From Escherichia sp. E1V33 (GTDB lineage Bacteria > Pseudomonadota > Gammaproteobacteria > Enterobacterales > Enterobacteriaceae): a stretch of DNA of 64,000 bases. The stretch lies in the NCBI RefSeq assembly GCF_004211955.1, contig NZ_RHJI01000009.1, positions 1 to 64,000 on the forward strand. The letters run 5' to 3'. The notes under the pieces were generated by a model that worked only from the letters and a program-made list of their open reading frames with translations, searched no databases and was not told where the DNA came from. Every line of letters starts with the position of its first letter. Position 1 is the stretch's first letter. Position numbers and translations under genes: made by a program. Below are positions 49,063-58,956 of the stretch, piece after piece.

Positions 49063-50742
49063 TTATTTAATCCACATAACCTGCCAGGGACGCAGCGTTA
49101 TTTCATTACCCAATATATCAACTTCACTAATCAGATCCCGACCATGCAGCTCAGTAATATTTATATGCTGAATATTTTCACTGACATTAAACAATCCAGT
49201 CAGACAATTACCATCCGCGTTGCATCTTTGAATACGCAGTACGGATGAATTAACCGTGTCGATGGTAAAGTTATTATCCGGATGAAACTCGTTATTACTG
49301 CGACGAAGTGTAATTAAACGCGACAACTCATGATATACCGCATGCCTTAATGTATCTTCATCGTTCAGCTCTCGGGTTATCTCTTCACGGTGATATTTTT
49401 TACGGTTAATCGCACGGTTATATCCGAGTTTTTCGACACCTGCGTAATCATTACGCGAGCCCAGAATACTTTGAATATATATCGCTGGCACACCGGGGAA
49501 ACTTAACAAAATCGCATGGGCAAGGATAAACCTGGCGCAACGTTCTTCATCGCTACTCTCGCGGCGGCTTAACGCATCCATATAGGTGACATTTATTTCA
49601 TAGGGACTGCGCGTACCGTCGGGATTATTTTTCCAGTTTACTAATGCACCTTCCTGCTGTAATGCCTTGACCAGCGCTAATATTTCGCTTTCTGGTAACA
49701 AGCCCCGCAGTGGGTTCAGCCCGATGCCATCGTGAGAGGCGAGGAAGTTAAACCAGGTCGTTTTACCGGAGGGCAAGCTCAGACTTTGCGCCCACTGGCA
49801 CAGCGCCTCGACGTTCTGTTTTTGCACCGCATGTAACACCAGCGGCGGCAGCGAGAACTGGTACACCATTTGCGCTTCGTCATCGCCTTCGCCAAAGTAA
49901 GCAATGTTATCTTTATGCGGGACATTCGTCTCAGTAATAATCACTGTGCCTGGCGCGACGTTATCAATAATCGACCGTAAAAGTTTGATAATCAGATGTG
50001 TTTTTTCCAGATGGATGCAGCTTGTTCCAGGCTCTTTCCACATAAAGCCAACGGCATCCAGGCGGACATATTCTGCGCCCTTTTCCAGGTAACAAAGCAA
50101 AACATCCACCATCGCCAGCAACACTTCAGGGCTACGGTAATTCAGGTCAATTTGGTCGTCACTAAAGGTGGTCCATAAATGACGCGTGGAATGATCGCTC
50201 ATCTGGAATGGCGTTAATAACGGTAACGCACGCGGACGAGTGACGGCGCTGAGATCGGTTTGCGGATCAACGGCAATAAAAAAATCTTCAAAACCTGGCT
50301 GCTGTTGTAAATAGTTTTTAAACCATTCACTTTTTGCCGACATATGGTTGCAGACAAAATCAAACATCAGATGGCTGCATTCACCGAGTTGCTGAATATC
50401 TTGCCACTCCCCTGTTTCACTGGCGACCTGATGATAATCAATTACCGAAAATCCATCATCAGATGACCATGGATAAAAAGGTAATAAATGAACATGCGAA
50501 AAAATGCCTTGCAGCCATTGATGGTAAAACTGATTAAATGTTGGTAGTGGTTTTAAATCATTACTGTGAAATTGATCGGCATAGGTAATTAACACGACAT
50601 CACTTTCGTCCCAGTGTTTTTTACGTCGCTGTGTAATTAATCGTTTCGCACTCTCAAGACGCGTTACAAGTTTCTGTAAATGAGTTGCGGTAAATGTTCC
50701 ACCGTAGATTTCGTCCAGGTAATCCGTAATTTTCTGTTTCAT
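49063..50742 (-). CDS. ycjM: Glucosylglycerate phosphorylase (GH13_18)
   Basis: 559 residues from the ATG at 50742; upstream in-frame codons to 50769 overlap the operator. GH13 subfamily 18, sucrose-phosphorylase-like. Nucleophile region is YVRLDAVGFMWKEPG, acid/base Glu is in TVIITETNVPH, and the third acidic residue in NFLASHDGIGL. The K-12 enzyme phosphorolyses 2-O-alpha-glucosylglycerate. First gene of the operon under the YcjW-like operator. Confidence 0.95.
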   Translation of the reverse strand: MKQKITDYLDEIYGGTFTATHLQKLVTRLESAKRLITQRRKKHWDESDVVLITYADQFHSNDLKPLPTFNQFYHQWLQGIFSHVHLLPFYPWSSDDGFSVIDYHQVASETGEWQDIQQLGECSHLMFDFVCNHMSAKSEWFKNYLQQQPGFEDFFIAVDPQTDLSAVTRPRALPLLTPFQMSDHSTRHLWTTFSDDQIDLNYRSPEVLLAMVDVLLCYLEKGAEYVRLDAVGFMWKEPGTSCIHLEKTHLIIKLLRSIIDNVAPGTVIITETNVPHKDNIAYFGEGDDEAQMVYQFSLPPLVLHAVQKQNVEALCQWAQSLSLPSGKTTWFNFLASHDGIGLNPLRGLLPESEILALVKALQQEGALVNWKNNPDGTRSPYEINVTYMDALSRRESSDEERCARFILAHAILLSFPGVPAIYIQSILGSRNDYAGVEKLGYNRAINRKKYHREEITRELNDEDTLRHAVYHELSRLITLRRSNNEFHPDNNFTIDTVNSSVLRIQRCNADGNCLTGLFNVSENIQHINITELHGRDLISEVDILGNEITLRPWQVMWIK

Positions 50743-50753
50743 GTTGCCTTTCC

Positions 50754-50769
50754 GTGGTAGCGGTCCCAT
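50754..50769 (-). promoter_or_regulatory. Candidate YcjW operator at the ycjM promoter
   Basis: GTGGTAGCGGTCCCAT lies just downstream of the inferred transcription start (promoter at 50778-50806), a place where a LacI-type repressor would block RNA polymerase. Identical to the internal copy at 40826-40841. Confidence 0.75.
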
Positions 50770-50777
50770 GAAACGAG

Positions 50778-50806
50778 AGACTACTCCGCAGAAAATAAAC
50801 TGTCAA
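50778..50806 (-). promoter_or_regulatory. Sigma-70 promoter of the ycjM operon
   Basis: TTGACA (50801-50806) and TAGTCT (50778-50783) are spaced by 17 bases on the minus strand, about 40-65 bases before the ycjM ATG. Confidence 0.65.
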
Positions 50807-50910
50807 TTGAGCACAAGGGGTTTAGTCACGCAGGAAATCATTTTTTACCAGGGAAAAAGCGTATTTGTGAGCTGACGCAAATAATCTATGGGGTTGTAAA
50901 TAAGGTGTGA

Positions 50911-50940
50911 CAGAAAAAGAAAACGGCGCCTAAGCGCCGC
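50911..50940 (-). terminator. psp operon terminator after pspE
   Basis: On the minus strand CGGCGC, loop TTAG, GCGCCG is followed by TTTTCTTTTTC. Confidence 0.9.
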
Positions 50941-50954
50941 TCATGGTGATTATT

Positions 50955-51269
50955 TTAACCTTTGACCTTCGGCATTGCGATGTCTTTCAGGCCACCGGCG
51001 TTCTCAACGTGGGTATATCCCATCTCGTTGAGGATCTCTTTTGCCTGCCCGGACTGACGTCCGGCGTTGCAATATACTTTCACGGTGTCGTTTTTATCCG
51101 GAACAGCGGTGGCTATGCGCTCTTTCACTTCCTTCAGCGGAATATTGATGGCTCCCTGAACATGCTCTTGCTGATACTGCTCTGGAACACGAACATCTAT
51201 CCAGTGTTCAGCGGCAAAAACGGGCAATGAAAACACCAGTGTCAGAGCAAGTAACCCTTTTTTAAACAT
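50955..51269 (-). CDS. pspE: PspE, periplasmic thiosulfate sulfurtransferase
   Basis: 104 residues: signal peptide MFKKGLLALTLVFSLPVFA and one rhodanese domain with active-site loop VYCNAGRQSG (catalytic Cys). Catalyses sulfur transfer from thiosulfate to cyanide in vitro. Last gene of the phage-shock operon, also known to have its own promoter; the gap after pspD is 74 bases. Confidence 0.96.
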   Translation of the reverse strand: MFKKGLLALTLVFSLPVFAAEHWIDVRVPEQYQQEHVQGAINIPLKEVKERIATAVPDKNDTVKVYCNAGRQSGQAKEILNEMGYTHVENAGGLKDIAMPKVKG

Positions 51270-51343
51270 GTGAGCGTCCTTCTATGGATGAAAATTGCCA
51301 ACCATTATACGCCTGAGATTCAACAATTTTTGCGGAACTCCCC

Positions 51344-51565
51344 TCACCTTTTATAACGCTGCGCCAGTTTATTGGCGGCCCGACTTAATAGTGGTTCCAG
51401 CGCCACAGCCAGCAACATTTTCAGCGGTCGGCGAGCAACAGATTTTATCGCCCAGCCCGCCACACCCGCCGGGCCATAGCGCAGTGCGGTAAGAAGTACC
51501 AGCTTGCCTGCTAATTTGAAACCAGGCTTCACCTTTTGCCCGGCCTGTTGCCAGCGAGTATTCAT
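51344..51565 (-). CDS. pspD: PspD, phage-shock protein D
   Basis: 73 residues from the ATG at 51565. A small basic protein with a hydrophobic middle ([23 protein letters not shown]), peripheral at the inner membrane. Its exact role in the psp response is unclear. Starts eight bases after the pspC stop. Confidence 0.93.
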
Positions 51566-51573
51566 AACTTTCC

Positions 51574-51933
51574 TCACAATTGACGGAAACGGCTACGCAG
51601 CGTGAAAGTATCGGAAGTGACATAACGTTCCATCTCGCGTAAACGCGTTTCACTTGCCGCCAGTTCACGGTCGACTTCATCCAGCAATTCACTGCTGGAA
51701 GGTAGCTGCTCACCAAAGGCCATGTTGTCCGGCATTGGATCAAGCGCAAATGACAAAATGATGTAAGCAACCAGGGTAAACAGCGCCAGACCGAAGAAAA
51801 TCGACAGCACCACCAGGATACGCACCAGTTTTACCGGTACATCAAAATAGTTGGCAATCCCGGCGCAGACGCCACGGACCATGCCCTGCTGTGGAATACG
51901 CCATAATTTTTTATTGAGATTAATGCCTGCCAT
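51574..51933 (-). CDS. pspC: PspC, inner-membrane stress sensor
   Basis: 119 residues. N-terminal PspC domain ([22 protein letters not shown]) and a membrane span ([24 protein letters not shown]), then a polar C-terminal helix. With PspB it senses envelope stress and draws PspA off PspF. Its ATG overlaps the pspB stop (TAATG). Confidence 0.96.
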
Positions 51934-52157
51934 TAGCGATCCCTCCAGTTCGGATGTTCTGCATCAAGAATGGATTCCAGCGCCTGAATACGCTCGCGCA
52001 TCCGTTTTGCTTCATCAGCCAGTTGTGCTAATCGCTGCTGCTCACTTTGCGATAATTCACTGCGACCGGAACGATTGCTGTAATGCAGCCATAACCAGAT
52101 CGGCAAAACAAACAGCACAAAAATGGTTAACGGAATAGCCAGAAATAGCGCGCTCAT
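51933..52157 (-). CDS. pspB: PspB, inner-membrane partner of PspC
   Basis: 74 residues: N-terminal membrane span (LFLAIPLTIFVLFVLPIWLWLH) and a cytoplasmic coiled coil with leucine spacing (LAQLADEAKRMRERIQALESIL). Positive effector of psp expression together with PspC. Confidence 0.96.
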   Translation of the reverse strand: MSALFLAIPLTIFVLFVLPIWLWLHYSNRSGRSELSQSEQQRLAQLADEAKRMRERIQALESILDAEHPNWRDR

Positions 52158-52179
52158 AAGTACTCCTTAAGGGATGAGC

Positions 52180-52201
52180 GGCGGCGCGTTCGGACGCCGC
52201 C
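52180..52201 (-). terminator. Hairpin between pspA and pspB
   Basis: GGCGGCG ... CGCCGCC forms a strong stem without a T-run just after pspA. It may stabilise pspA mRNA or attenuate the distal genes, giving PspA in excess. Confidence 0.6.
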
Positions 52202-52210
52202 TGAGTGTTA

Positions 52211-52963
<753 letters not shown>

Positions 52964-53044
52964 TTATAAAGATCTGATTGAAGATTCAACAGCAACATGC
53001 CAGGATGAATTAGCGAATTACACTAACAAGTGGCGAATTTCATC

Positions 53045-54022
53045 ATGGCAGAATACAAAGATAATTTACTCGGTGAGGCAAACAGCTTTCTCGAAGTGCT
53101 GGAACAGGTTTCGCATCTCGCACCGCTGGACAAACCGGTGCTCATCATCGGCGAGCGCGGCACAGGTAAAGAACTGATCGCCAGCCGTCTGCATTATCTC
53201 TCCTCCCGTTGGCAAGGGCCGTTTATTTCCCTTAACTGCGCGGCGTTAAATGAAAATCTGCTGGATTCAGAACTGTTTGGTCACGAAGCTGGCGCGTTTA
53301 CCGGTGCGCAAAAACGTCATCCAGGGAGATTTGAACGTGCCGACGGCGGTACGCTATTTCTTGATGAACTCGCTACGGCACCGATGATGGTGCAGGAAAA
53401 ATTATTGCGCGTGATTGAGTACGGTGAACTGGAGCGCGTAGGCGGTAGTCAGCCATTGCAGGTGAATGTGCGGCTGGTATGCGCGACGAATGCCGATCTC
53501 CCTGCGATGGTCAATGAAGGTACTTTTCGCGCTGACCTGCTCGACCGACTAGCGTTCGATGTTGTGCAACTGCCGCCACTGCGCGAGCGTGAAAGCGACA
53601 TTATGTTGATGGCAGAACACTTTGCCATCCAGATGTGTCGGGAAATCAAGCTGCCTCTGTTCCCGGGTTTTACCGAGCACGCCAGAGAAACATTGCTGAA
53701 TTATCGCTGGCCGGGAAATATTCGTGAATTGAAAAACGTGGTGGAACGTTCAGTGTATCGCCACGGCACCAGCGATTATCCGCTTGATGACATCATTATT
53801 GATCCCTTTAAACGGCGTCCACCTGAAGAAGCCATCGCCGTTTCAGAAACCACCTCGCTTCCGACGCTGCCGCTGGATTTACGTGAGTTTCAGATGCAGC
53901 AGGAAAAAGAGTTGCTGCAACTCAGTTTGCAACAGGGGAAATATAACCAGAAGCGCGCGGCTGAATTGCTGGGGTTAACCTATCATCAGTTCCGCGCGTT
54001 GTTGAAAAAGCACCAGATTTAG
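53045..54022 (+). CDS. pspF: PspF, sigma-54 activator of the psp operon
   Basis: 325 residues from the ATG at 53045. It is an AAA+ bacterial enhancer-binding protein without a regulatory domain. Walker A is GERGTGKE, the sigma-54 contact loop GAFTGA is present (EAGAFTGAQKRH), Walker B is GTLFLDELA, and a Fis-type helix-turn-helix lies at the C-terminus (NQKRAAELLGLTYHQFRALL). Divergent from pspA, sharing its control region. Confidence 0.97.
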   Translation: MAEYKDNLLGEANSFLEVLEQVSHLAPLDKPVLIIGERGTGKELIASRLHYLSSRWQGPFISLNCAALNENLLDSELFGHEAGAFTGAQKRHPGRFERADGGTLFLDELATAPMMVQEKLLRVIEYGELERVGGSQPLQVNVRLVCATNADLPAMVNEGTFRADLLDRLAFDVVQLPPLRERESDIMLMAEHFAIQMCREIKLPLFPGFTEHARETLLNYRWPGNIRELKNVVERSVYRHGTSDYPLDDIIIDPFKRRPPEEAIAVSETTSLPTLPLDLREFQMQQEKELLQLSLQQGKYNQKRAAELLGLTYHQFRALLKKHQI

Positions 54023-54040
54023 CATTTGGGCAATGCAACT

Positions 54041-54123
54041 TGCCGGATGCAGCGTGAACGCCTTATCCGTCCTACATAATCATTACGTCGTTTGTAGGCT
54101 TGATAAGCGCAGCGCATCAGGCA
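54041..54123. repeat. BIME: paired REP units after pspF
   Basis: TGCCGGATGCAGCGTGAACGC...TTATCCG and a second unit with TTGATAAGCGCAGCGCATCAGGCA in inverted arrangement, between the convergent pspF and puuE. Confidence 0.85.
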
Positions 54124-54150
54124 TTATTGCGTTGACCCCGCTTCTGCGTA

Positions 54151-55416
54151 TTAATCTCTCAGCGCATCCTGCAAAATATTCATTGCCGCATCGAACTGCG
54201 CATCCGGAATGGTCAGCGGATACAGGAAACGAATCACGTTGCCGTACGCGCCGCAGGTCAGCAGTAACAATCCCTGCGCCAGCGCGCGTTGCTGGATTTT
54301 CTGTGCAATCGCCGCTGACGGTTCCCCCGTTTGCGGATCGTTAAACTCTGCGGCAATCATCGACCCCAGACCACGTACCGCCGCGATGGCCGGAACGTTT
54401 TCTTTAGCCTCAATCAACGTGTTTGTCAGGCGCTGACCCAGTTGATTCGCGCGTTCGCAAAGGGATTCTTTATCGATAATGTTGAGCACCGCGTGCGCGG
54501 CGGCTACCGCCAACGGGTTACCGGCGTAGGTGCCGCCAAGCCCGCCCGGCGCGGGCGCGTCCATAATATTCGCGTTACCGACCACGCCCGAAAGCGGCAT
54601 CCCGCCCGCGAGGCTTTTCGCCATCGTCATTAAATCCGGCTTATCGGCGTAGTGATCCATGGCAAACAGCTTACCGGTACGCGCAAAGCCGCTTTGCACT
54701 TCATCGGCAATCATCACAATGCCGTGCTCGTCGCACAGGCGGCGAATGGCGGCAACCAGCTCTTTTGGCGCCACGTTGAAACCGCCCTCGCCCTGCACCG
54801 GTTCGAAAATAATCGCCGCGACCTGTTTCGCTTCGATGTCTGATTTAAACAAGCGTTCGATGGCGTCGAGGGAGTCCTGGGTTGAAACGCCATGTAAATC
54901 TGACGGATACGGCACGTGATACACCGAACCGGGGAACGGGCCGAAGCCGATTTTGTACGGCGCGACCTTTCCGGTCAGCGCCATAGTCATATACGTACGA
55001 CCGTGGAAGCCGCCGCTAAACGCAATCACGCCTGGCCGTCCGGTATGGGCGCGAGCAATTTTCACCGCGTTCTCAACCGCTTCCGCGCCGGTAGTGAAGA
55101 ACGCGGTTTTAGCCTGCCCGCTTACCGGGGCCAGGGCGTTGATTTTCTCCGCCAGCGTGACGTAGCTTTCGTACGGCACAATCTGATATGCCGTATGGGT
55201 AAACTGTTGCAGCTGCTGCTCCACCGCCGCGACCAGCTCAGGGTGGCGATGCCCGGTATTCAGCACCGCAATGCCTGCGGCGAAATCGATGTACTCGTTG
55301 CCCTCAACATCCTTCAGCGTGGCATTTTCAGCCGACTGGGCGAAGAAGTTACACATCACGCCAACCCCGCGCGGGGTGGCAGAAAGACGACGCTGATGGA
55401 ATTCATTGTTGCTCAT
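54151..55416 (-). CDS. puuE: PuuE, 4-aminobutyrate aminotransferase
   Basis: 421 residues, class III PLP-dependent aminotransferase. Converts GABA and 2-oxoglutarate to succinate semialdehyde and glutamate, the last dedicated step of putrescine breakdown. Motifs: cofactor-binding FTTGAEAVENAVKIAR, IADEVQSGF, and the PLP lysine in MTMAKSLAGG. Downstream of puuB by 37 bases. Confidence 0.97.
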   Translation of the reverse strand: MSNNEFHQRRLSATPRGVGVMCNFFAQSAENATLKDVEGNEYIDFAAGIAVLNTGHRHPELVAAVEQQLQQFTHTAYQIVPYESYVTLAEKINALAPVSGQAKTAFFTTGAEAVENAVKIARAHTGRPGVIAFSGGFHGRTYMTMALTGKVAPYKIGFGPFPGSVYHVPYPSDLHGVSTQDSLDAIERLFKSDIEAKQVAAIIFEPVQGEGGFNVAPKELVAAIRRLCDEHGIVMIADEVQSGFARTGKLFAMDHYADKPDLMTMAKSLAGGMPLSGVVGNANIMDAPAPGGLGGTYAGNPLAVAAAHAVLNIIDKESLCERANQLGQRLTNTLIEAKENVPAIAAVRGLGSMIAAEFNDPQTGEPSAAIAQKIQQRALAQGLLLLTCGAYGNVIRFLYPLTIPDAQFDAAMNILQDALRD

Positions 55417-55453
55417 GTTTCACACCTTTTGACTCTTCACTGTTAATCGGAAA

Positions 55454-56734
55454 TTAAACGCCCAGACGATCGCGCAGGCTGTAATAAGCTGCGCCCATCG
55501 CGGTAAACGGAACGCGCAGGGTGCGCCCGCCGGGGAACGGGTAATGCGGCAGATTGGCGAAGGCGTCGAAACGTTCGGCGTCGCCGCGCAGCAGTTCGGC
55601 AATCAAACGTCCGGCGAGATGAGTACAGGTGACGCCGTGGCCGCTGTAGCCCTGCATGTAATAGATGTTGGTATCGAGGCGACCGAACTGCGGCATGCGC
55701 GACAGGGTCAGCAGGAAATTGCCCGTCCAGCGGTAATCAATTTTCACGCCCTTCAACTGCGGGAAGGTTTTCAGCAGTTTCGGCACCACAAGACGCTCAA
55801 CGTCGTCCGGGTCGCGTGCGCCATACACTACGCCGCCGCCGTACAGCAAGCGGTTATCGGCGGTAAGACGGTAGTAATCAAGCAGATAGTTACAGTCTTC
55901 CACACAGTAGTTTTTCGGGATCAGCGAACGGGCCAGATCATCGGAAAGCCGCTCGGTGGTGATCACCTGCGTGCCGCACGGCATGCTACGTTTCGCCAGC
56001 TCCGGCTCCACTTTATCGCCCAGGTAGGCATTCCCAGCGACAATCACATACTTCGCCGTCACCTGGCCTTTGGCTGTACGCACCACCGCTGGCGTGGTGT
56101 GCTGGATCTGTGTCACCGCAGAAAGCTCATACACGCGCCCGCCGTTCAGGCGGATGGCATCGGCTTCGCCAATGGCGAGGTTCAACGGGTGAATATGCCC
56201 GCCGCTGTGATCCAACAGCGCGCCGGTGTAGCGATCGCTGGCGACCTCGCGGCGAATGGCGTTGGCATCCAGCAGTTCCAGCTGTTTATTGCCGTAGCGT
56301 TCCCAGTTCTCTTTCTGCTCTTCGAGTGTGGCGAGCTGTTTATCATTCATCGCCACAAACAGACCGCCGGGGCGGTAGTCACAGTCAATCTGATAACGTT
56401 TGATACGTTCACGGATGATCTCCCCGCCCTCAAACATCATGCTGCCGAGCATACGGGCGGTGTCCATGCCGTAGCTTTTTTCGATAACGTCGATGTCGCG
56501 GCTGTAGGAGTTCACAAGCTGCCCGCCGTTGCGCCCGCTGGCGCCAAATCCGATGCGTGAGGCTTCGAGAACCACTACGTCAAAGCCCGCTTCCGCCAGA
56601 TGCAGCGCGGAAGAGAGCCCGGTATAGCCGCCGCCGACCACGCAAACGTCGCAGGAAATCGACTCATTCAGCGTTTCGAAAGGCGCATATTTATTCGCAC
56701 TGGCGGCGTAGTAACTGCTGGTATGTTCGGTCAT
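55454..56734 (-). CDS. puuB: PuuB, gamma-glutamylputrescine oxidase
   Basis: 426 residues, FAD-dependent oxidase of the DAO family. N-terminal dinucleotide motif CVVGGGYTGLSSALHLAEAG. Oxidises gamma-glutamylputrescine to gamma-glutamyl-gamma-aminobutyraldehyde with hydrogen peroxide release. Begins one base after the puuC stop, so tightly coupled. Confidence 0.97.
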   Translation of the reverse strand: MTEHTSSYYAASANKYAPFETLNESISCDVCVVGGGYTGLSSALHLAEAGFDVVVLEASRIGFGASGRNGGQLVNSYSRDIDVIEKSYGMDTARMLGSMMFEGGEIIRERIKRYQIDCDYRPGGLFVAMNDKQLATLEEQKENWERYGNKQLELLDANAIRREVASDRYTGALLDHSGGHIHPLNLAIGEADAIRLNGGRVYELSAVTQIQHTTPAVVRTAKGQVTAKYVIVAGNAYLGDKVEPELAKRSMPCGTQVITTERLSDDLARSLIPKNYCVEDCNYLLDYYRLTADNRLLYGGGVVYGARDPDDVERLVVPKLLKTFPQLKGVKIDYRWTGNFLLTLSRMPQFGRLDTNIYYMQGYSGHGVTCTHLAGRLIAELLRGDAERFDAFANLPHYPFPGGRTLRVPFTAMGAAYYSLRDRLGV

Positions 56735-56735
56735 T

Positions 56736-58223
56736 TCAGGCCTCCAGGCTTATCCAGATGGTTTTCAGTTCGGTGAATTTTTCAAGGGCATGCAGAGATT
56801 TGTCGCGACCGTTGCCGCTCTGCTTATAGCCGCCAAACGGCACGGTCATATCGCCGTCGTTGTAGTTATTGACGAAGACGGAACCGGCCTTCAGGCGGCG
56901 GCTCATACGGTGCGCGCGGGAGAGATCGCGCGTCCATACCGCCGCGCCGAGGCCATACTGGCTGTCGTTGGCAAGCTGTAGCGCCTGGTCTTCTGATTTG
57001 AAACGCGTGACCACCAGCACCGGGCCGAAAATCTCTTCGCGACTTAAGGACGCATTCGGGTCTACATCCACAAAGATGGTCGGGCCGATGGCCGCCGCCA
57101 GCTCGGCGTTACGACCATCCAGCAGCAATTGCCCTTTGCCTTCGCCTTCACGAATAAAGCTATGCACCGAATCAGCGTGGGCGCAGTCGATTAAGGTGCC
57201 CATGGTGGTTGCGGGTTCAAGCGGATGGCCCGGCTGCCAGTTTTGCGCCTGCTGTTTTAACAGGGCTAAGAATTCATCGGCGATGCTCTCTTCCAGCAAC
57301 AGGCGCGTTCCGGCAATACACACCTGCCCCTGGTTGTAGAAAATGCCCGCAGCGGTCGCACTCGCCGCTTTTTGCAGATCCGGGCAGTCAGCGAAAACGA
57401 TGTTGGCGCTTTTGCCGCCTGCTTCCAGCCAGACGCGTTTCATGTTGCTGTCGCCTGCATCTTTCAGCAGCTGTTTCCCGGTGCGGGTTGAACCGGTAAA
57501 GGCGATGGCGTCGATATCGTTATGGCGCGACAGCGCCTGCCCCGCTTCATGACCAAACCCAGTCACCACATTCAGCACGCCATCCGGCAGACCCGCTTCT
57601 TTCGCCAGCCCGGCGAGTCGAATCGCACTGAGCGGTGATTTTTCAGACGGTTTCAGGACAACGCTGTTACCTGCCGCCAGCGCCGGGCCGAGCTTCCAGC
57701 AGGTCAGCAGCAGCGGGAAGTTCCACGGTACAATGGCGGCAATTACGCCGACCGGTTCACGCACGATCATCGCCAGCTCATGGCTACTGGTGTTCGCCAC
57801 TTCGCCATACACTTTGTCGATCGCTTCGGCGTACCAGCGAATGGCGCGCGCCGCGCCGGGAATATCATCACGCAGACTGTGACGAATCGGTTTGCCGGTG
57901 TCGAGGGTTTCCAGCAACGCCAGTTCTTCGGCGTGGGCTTCCATTAAATCAGCGAGTTTATTCAGCACCGCTTTACGTTTAGCCGGAGAAGAGAGTGACC
58001 AGTCGCCGCGTTCAAATACTCCGCGTGCTGCGCTCACCGCACGGTCGATATCGACGCTCTTGCCGCGCGCAATTTTCGCCAGCGGTGCCTGGGTGACCGG
58101 ATCAACGGTTTCAAAGGTTTCATTTTCCGCTGCAGCAGTATATTCACCGTTAATAAATAAGCGGGTTTCAATGGCGAGACTTAACGCTTTATCCTGCCAG
58201 TAAGCCAGATGATGAAAATTCAT
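56736..58223 (-). CDS. puuC: PuuC, gamma-glutamyl-gamma-aminobutyraldehyde dehydrogenase
   Basis: 495 residues from the ATG at 58223. NAD(P)-dependent aldehyde dehydrogenase: FTGSTRTGKQ cofactor loop, catalytic Glu in VWLEAGGKSAN and catalytic Cys in YNQGQVCIAG. Oxidises the PuuB product to gamma-glutamyl-GABA; also acts on other aldehydes such as 3-hydroxypropionaldehyde. Confidence 0.97.
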   Translation of the reverse strand: MNFHHLAYWQDKALSLAIETRLFINGEYTAAAENETFETVDPVTQAPLAKIARGKSVDIDRAVSAARGVFERGDWSLSSPAKRKAVLNKLADLMEAHAEELALLETLDTGKPIRHSLRDDIPGAARAIRWYAEAIDKVYGEVANTSSHELAMIVREPVGVIAAIVPWNFPLLLTCWKLGPALAAGNSVVLKPSEKSPLSAIRLAGLAKEAGLPDGVLNVVTGFGHEAGQALSRHNDIDAIAFTGSTRTGKQLLKDAGDSNMKRVWLEAGGKSANIVFADCPDLQKAASATAAGIFYNQGQVCIAGTRLLLEESIADEFLALLKQQAQNWQPGHPLEPATTMGTLIDCAHADSVHSFIREGEGKGQLLLDGRNAELAAAIGPTIFVDVDPNASLSREEIFGPVLVVTRFKSEDQALQLANDSQYGLGAAVWTRDLSRAHRMSRRLKAGSVFVNNYNDGDMTVPFGGYKQSGNGRDKSLHALEKFTELKTIWISLEA

Positions 58224-58330
58224 TATGACTCCTGTTTCACGTCTATCAGATATATGCAGTTTGTGAACGTCAGGGCGCAGAGATCCCCAGGCCATAAGCC
58301 CGTTTATTTCCGGCGACATTCTTTATGGAT

Positions 58331-58357
58331 TGCCGGGCGCATTGCGCTTACCCGGCT
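58331..58357. repeat. REP-like element between puuR and puuC
   Basis: TGCCGGGCGCATTGCGCTT then ACCCGGCT is a degenerate REP palindrome in a 150-base intergenic gap within the puuDRCBE run. Confidence 0.6.
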
Positions 58358-58372
58358 TACAGAACAAAAAGA

Positions 58373-58930
58373 TTAAAACGTGGTGGGCGTATGGGCGCTG
58401 ATAATTCGGCAAATACCTGCCGACGTATTACTGAAACTGTGCGGGATGCCGGTATTAATGGCATAACTTTGCCCAGCGACGAGATGATAATCCTGACCAT
58501 TAATCGTCAGAACAATTTCACCTTCCAGTACAGTGCCTATTTCCTCACCCTGATGCTTAATTCTTTCCCCAGTGGTTGTGCCCGGCTGGTACGTTTCAAA
58601 GATCATCGCCAGCGTGCGATTCGGGTTACCGTTATGCACCAGCTTCATCGACACACCCTGACTGCCCATTTCGATTAAGTCGTCCTGATTAATGACGACC
58701 TGCGGTTCATCAGGTTTTTCCGGCTCGGAAAAGAATTCCGAGAGTGACAGTCCATACACCTTCAGCAGCTTTTGCAGCGTACTGATGGCAGGGCTGACTT
58801 TATCTTGTTCTATCGTACTGATAGCACTGTGAGTCAGCCCGGAGAGTTCGGCGGCACGACGTTGTGAAAGCCCCTGCTGCTGGCGGATTTCCGACAAGCG
58901 TTTTCCTGGCGCCAGTCCCTCATCACTCAT
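58373..58930 (-). CDS. puuR: PuuR, putrescine-responsive repressor
   Basis: 185 residues: Xre-type helix-turn-helix (LSQRRAAELSGLTHSAISTIEQDK) plus a C-terminal cupin sensor domain (TTGERIKHQGEEIG, GIPHSFSN). Represses the puu genes; putrescine relieves it. An operator lies at the puuD start. Follows puuD by 26 bases. Confidence 0.97.
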   Translation of the reverse strand: MSDEGLAPGKRLSEIRQQQGLSQRRAAELSGLTHSAISTIEQDKVSPAISTLQKLLKVYGLSLSEFFSEPEKPDEPQVVINQDDLIEMGSQGVSMKLVHNGNPNRTLAMIFETYQPGTTTGERIKHQGEEIGTVLEGEIVLTINGQDYHLVAGQSYAINTGIPHSFSNTSAGICRIISAHTPTTF

Positions 58931-58956
58931 ATTTGCATTTCCTTAAACTGTAGTGG

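Noticed and set aside
54041..54123. Repeated GCCGGAT blocks that might suggest a CRISPR array
   Set aside because: They are inverted REP/BIME units, not evenly spaced direct repeats with unique spacers; no cas genes occur in the window.
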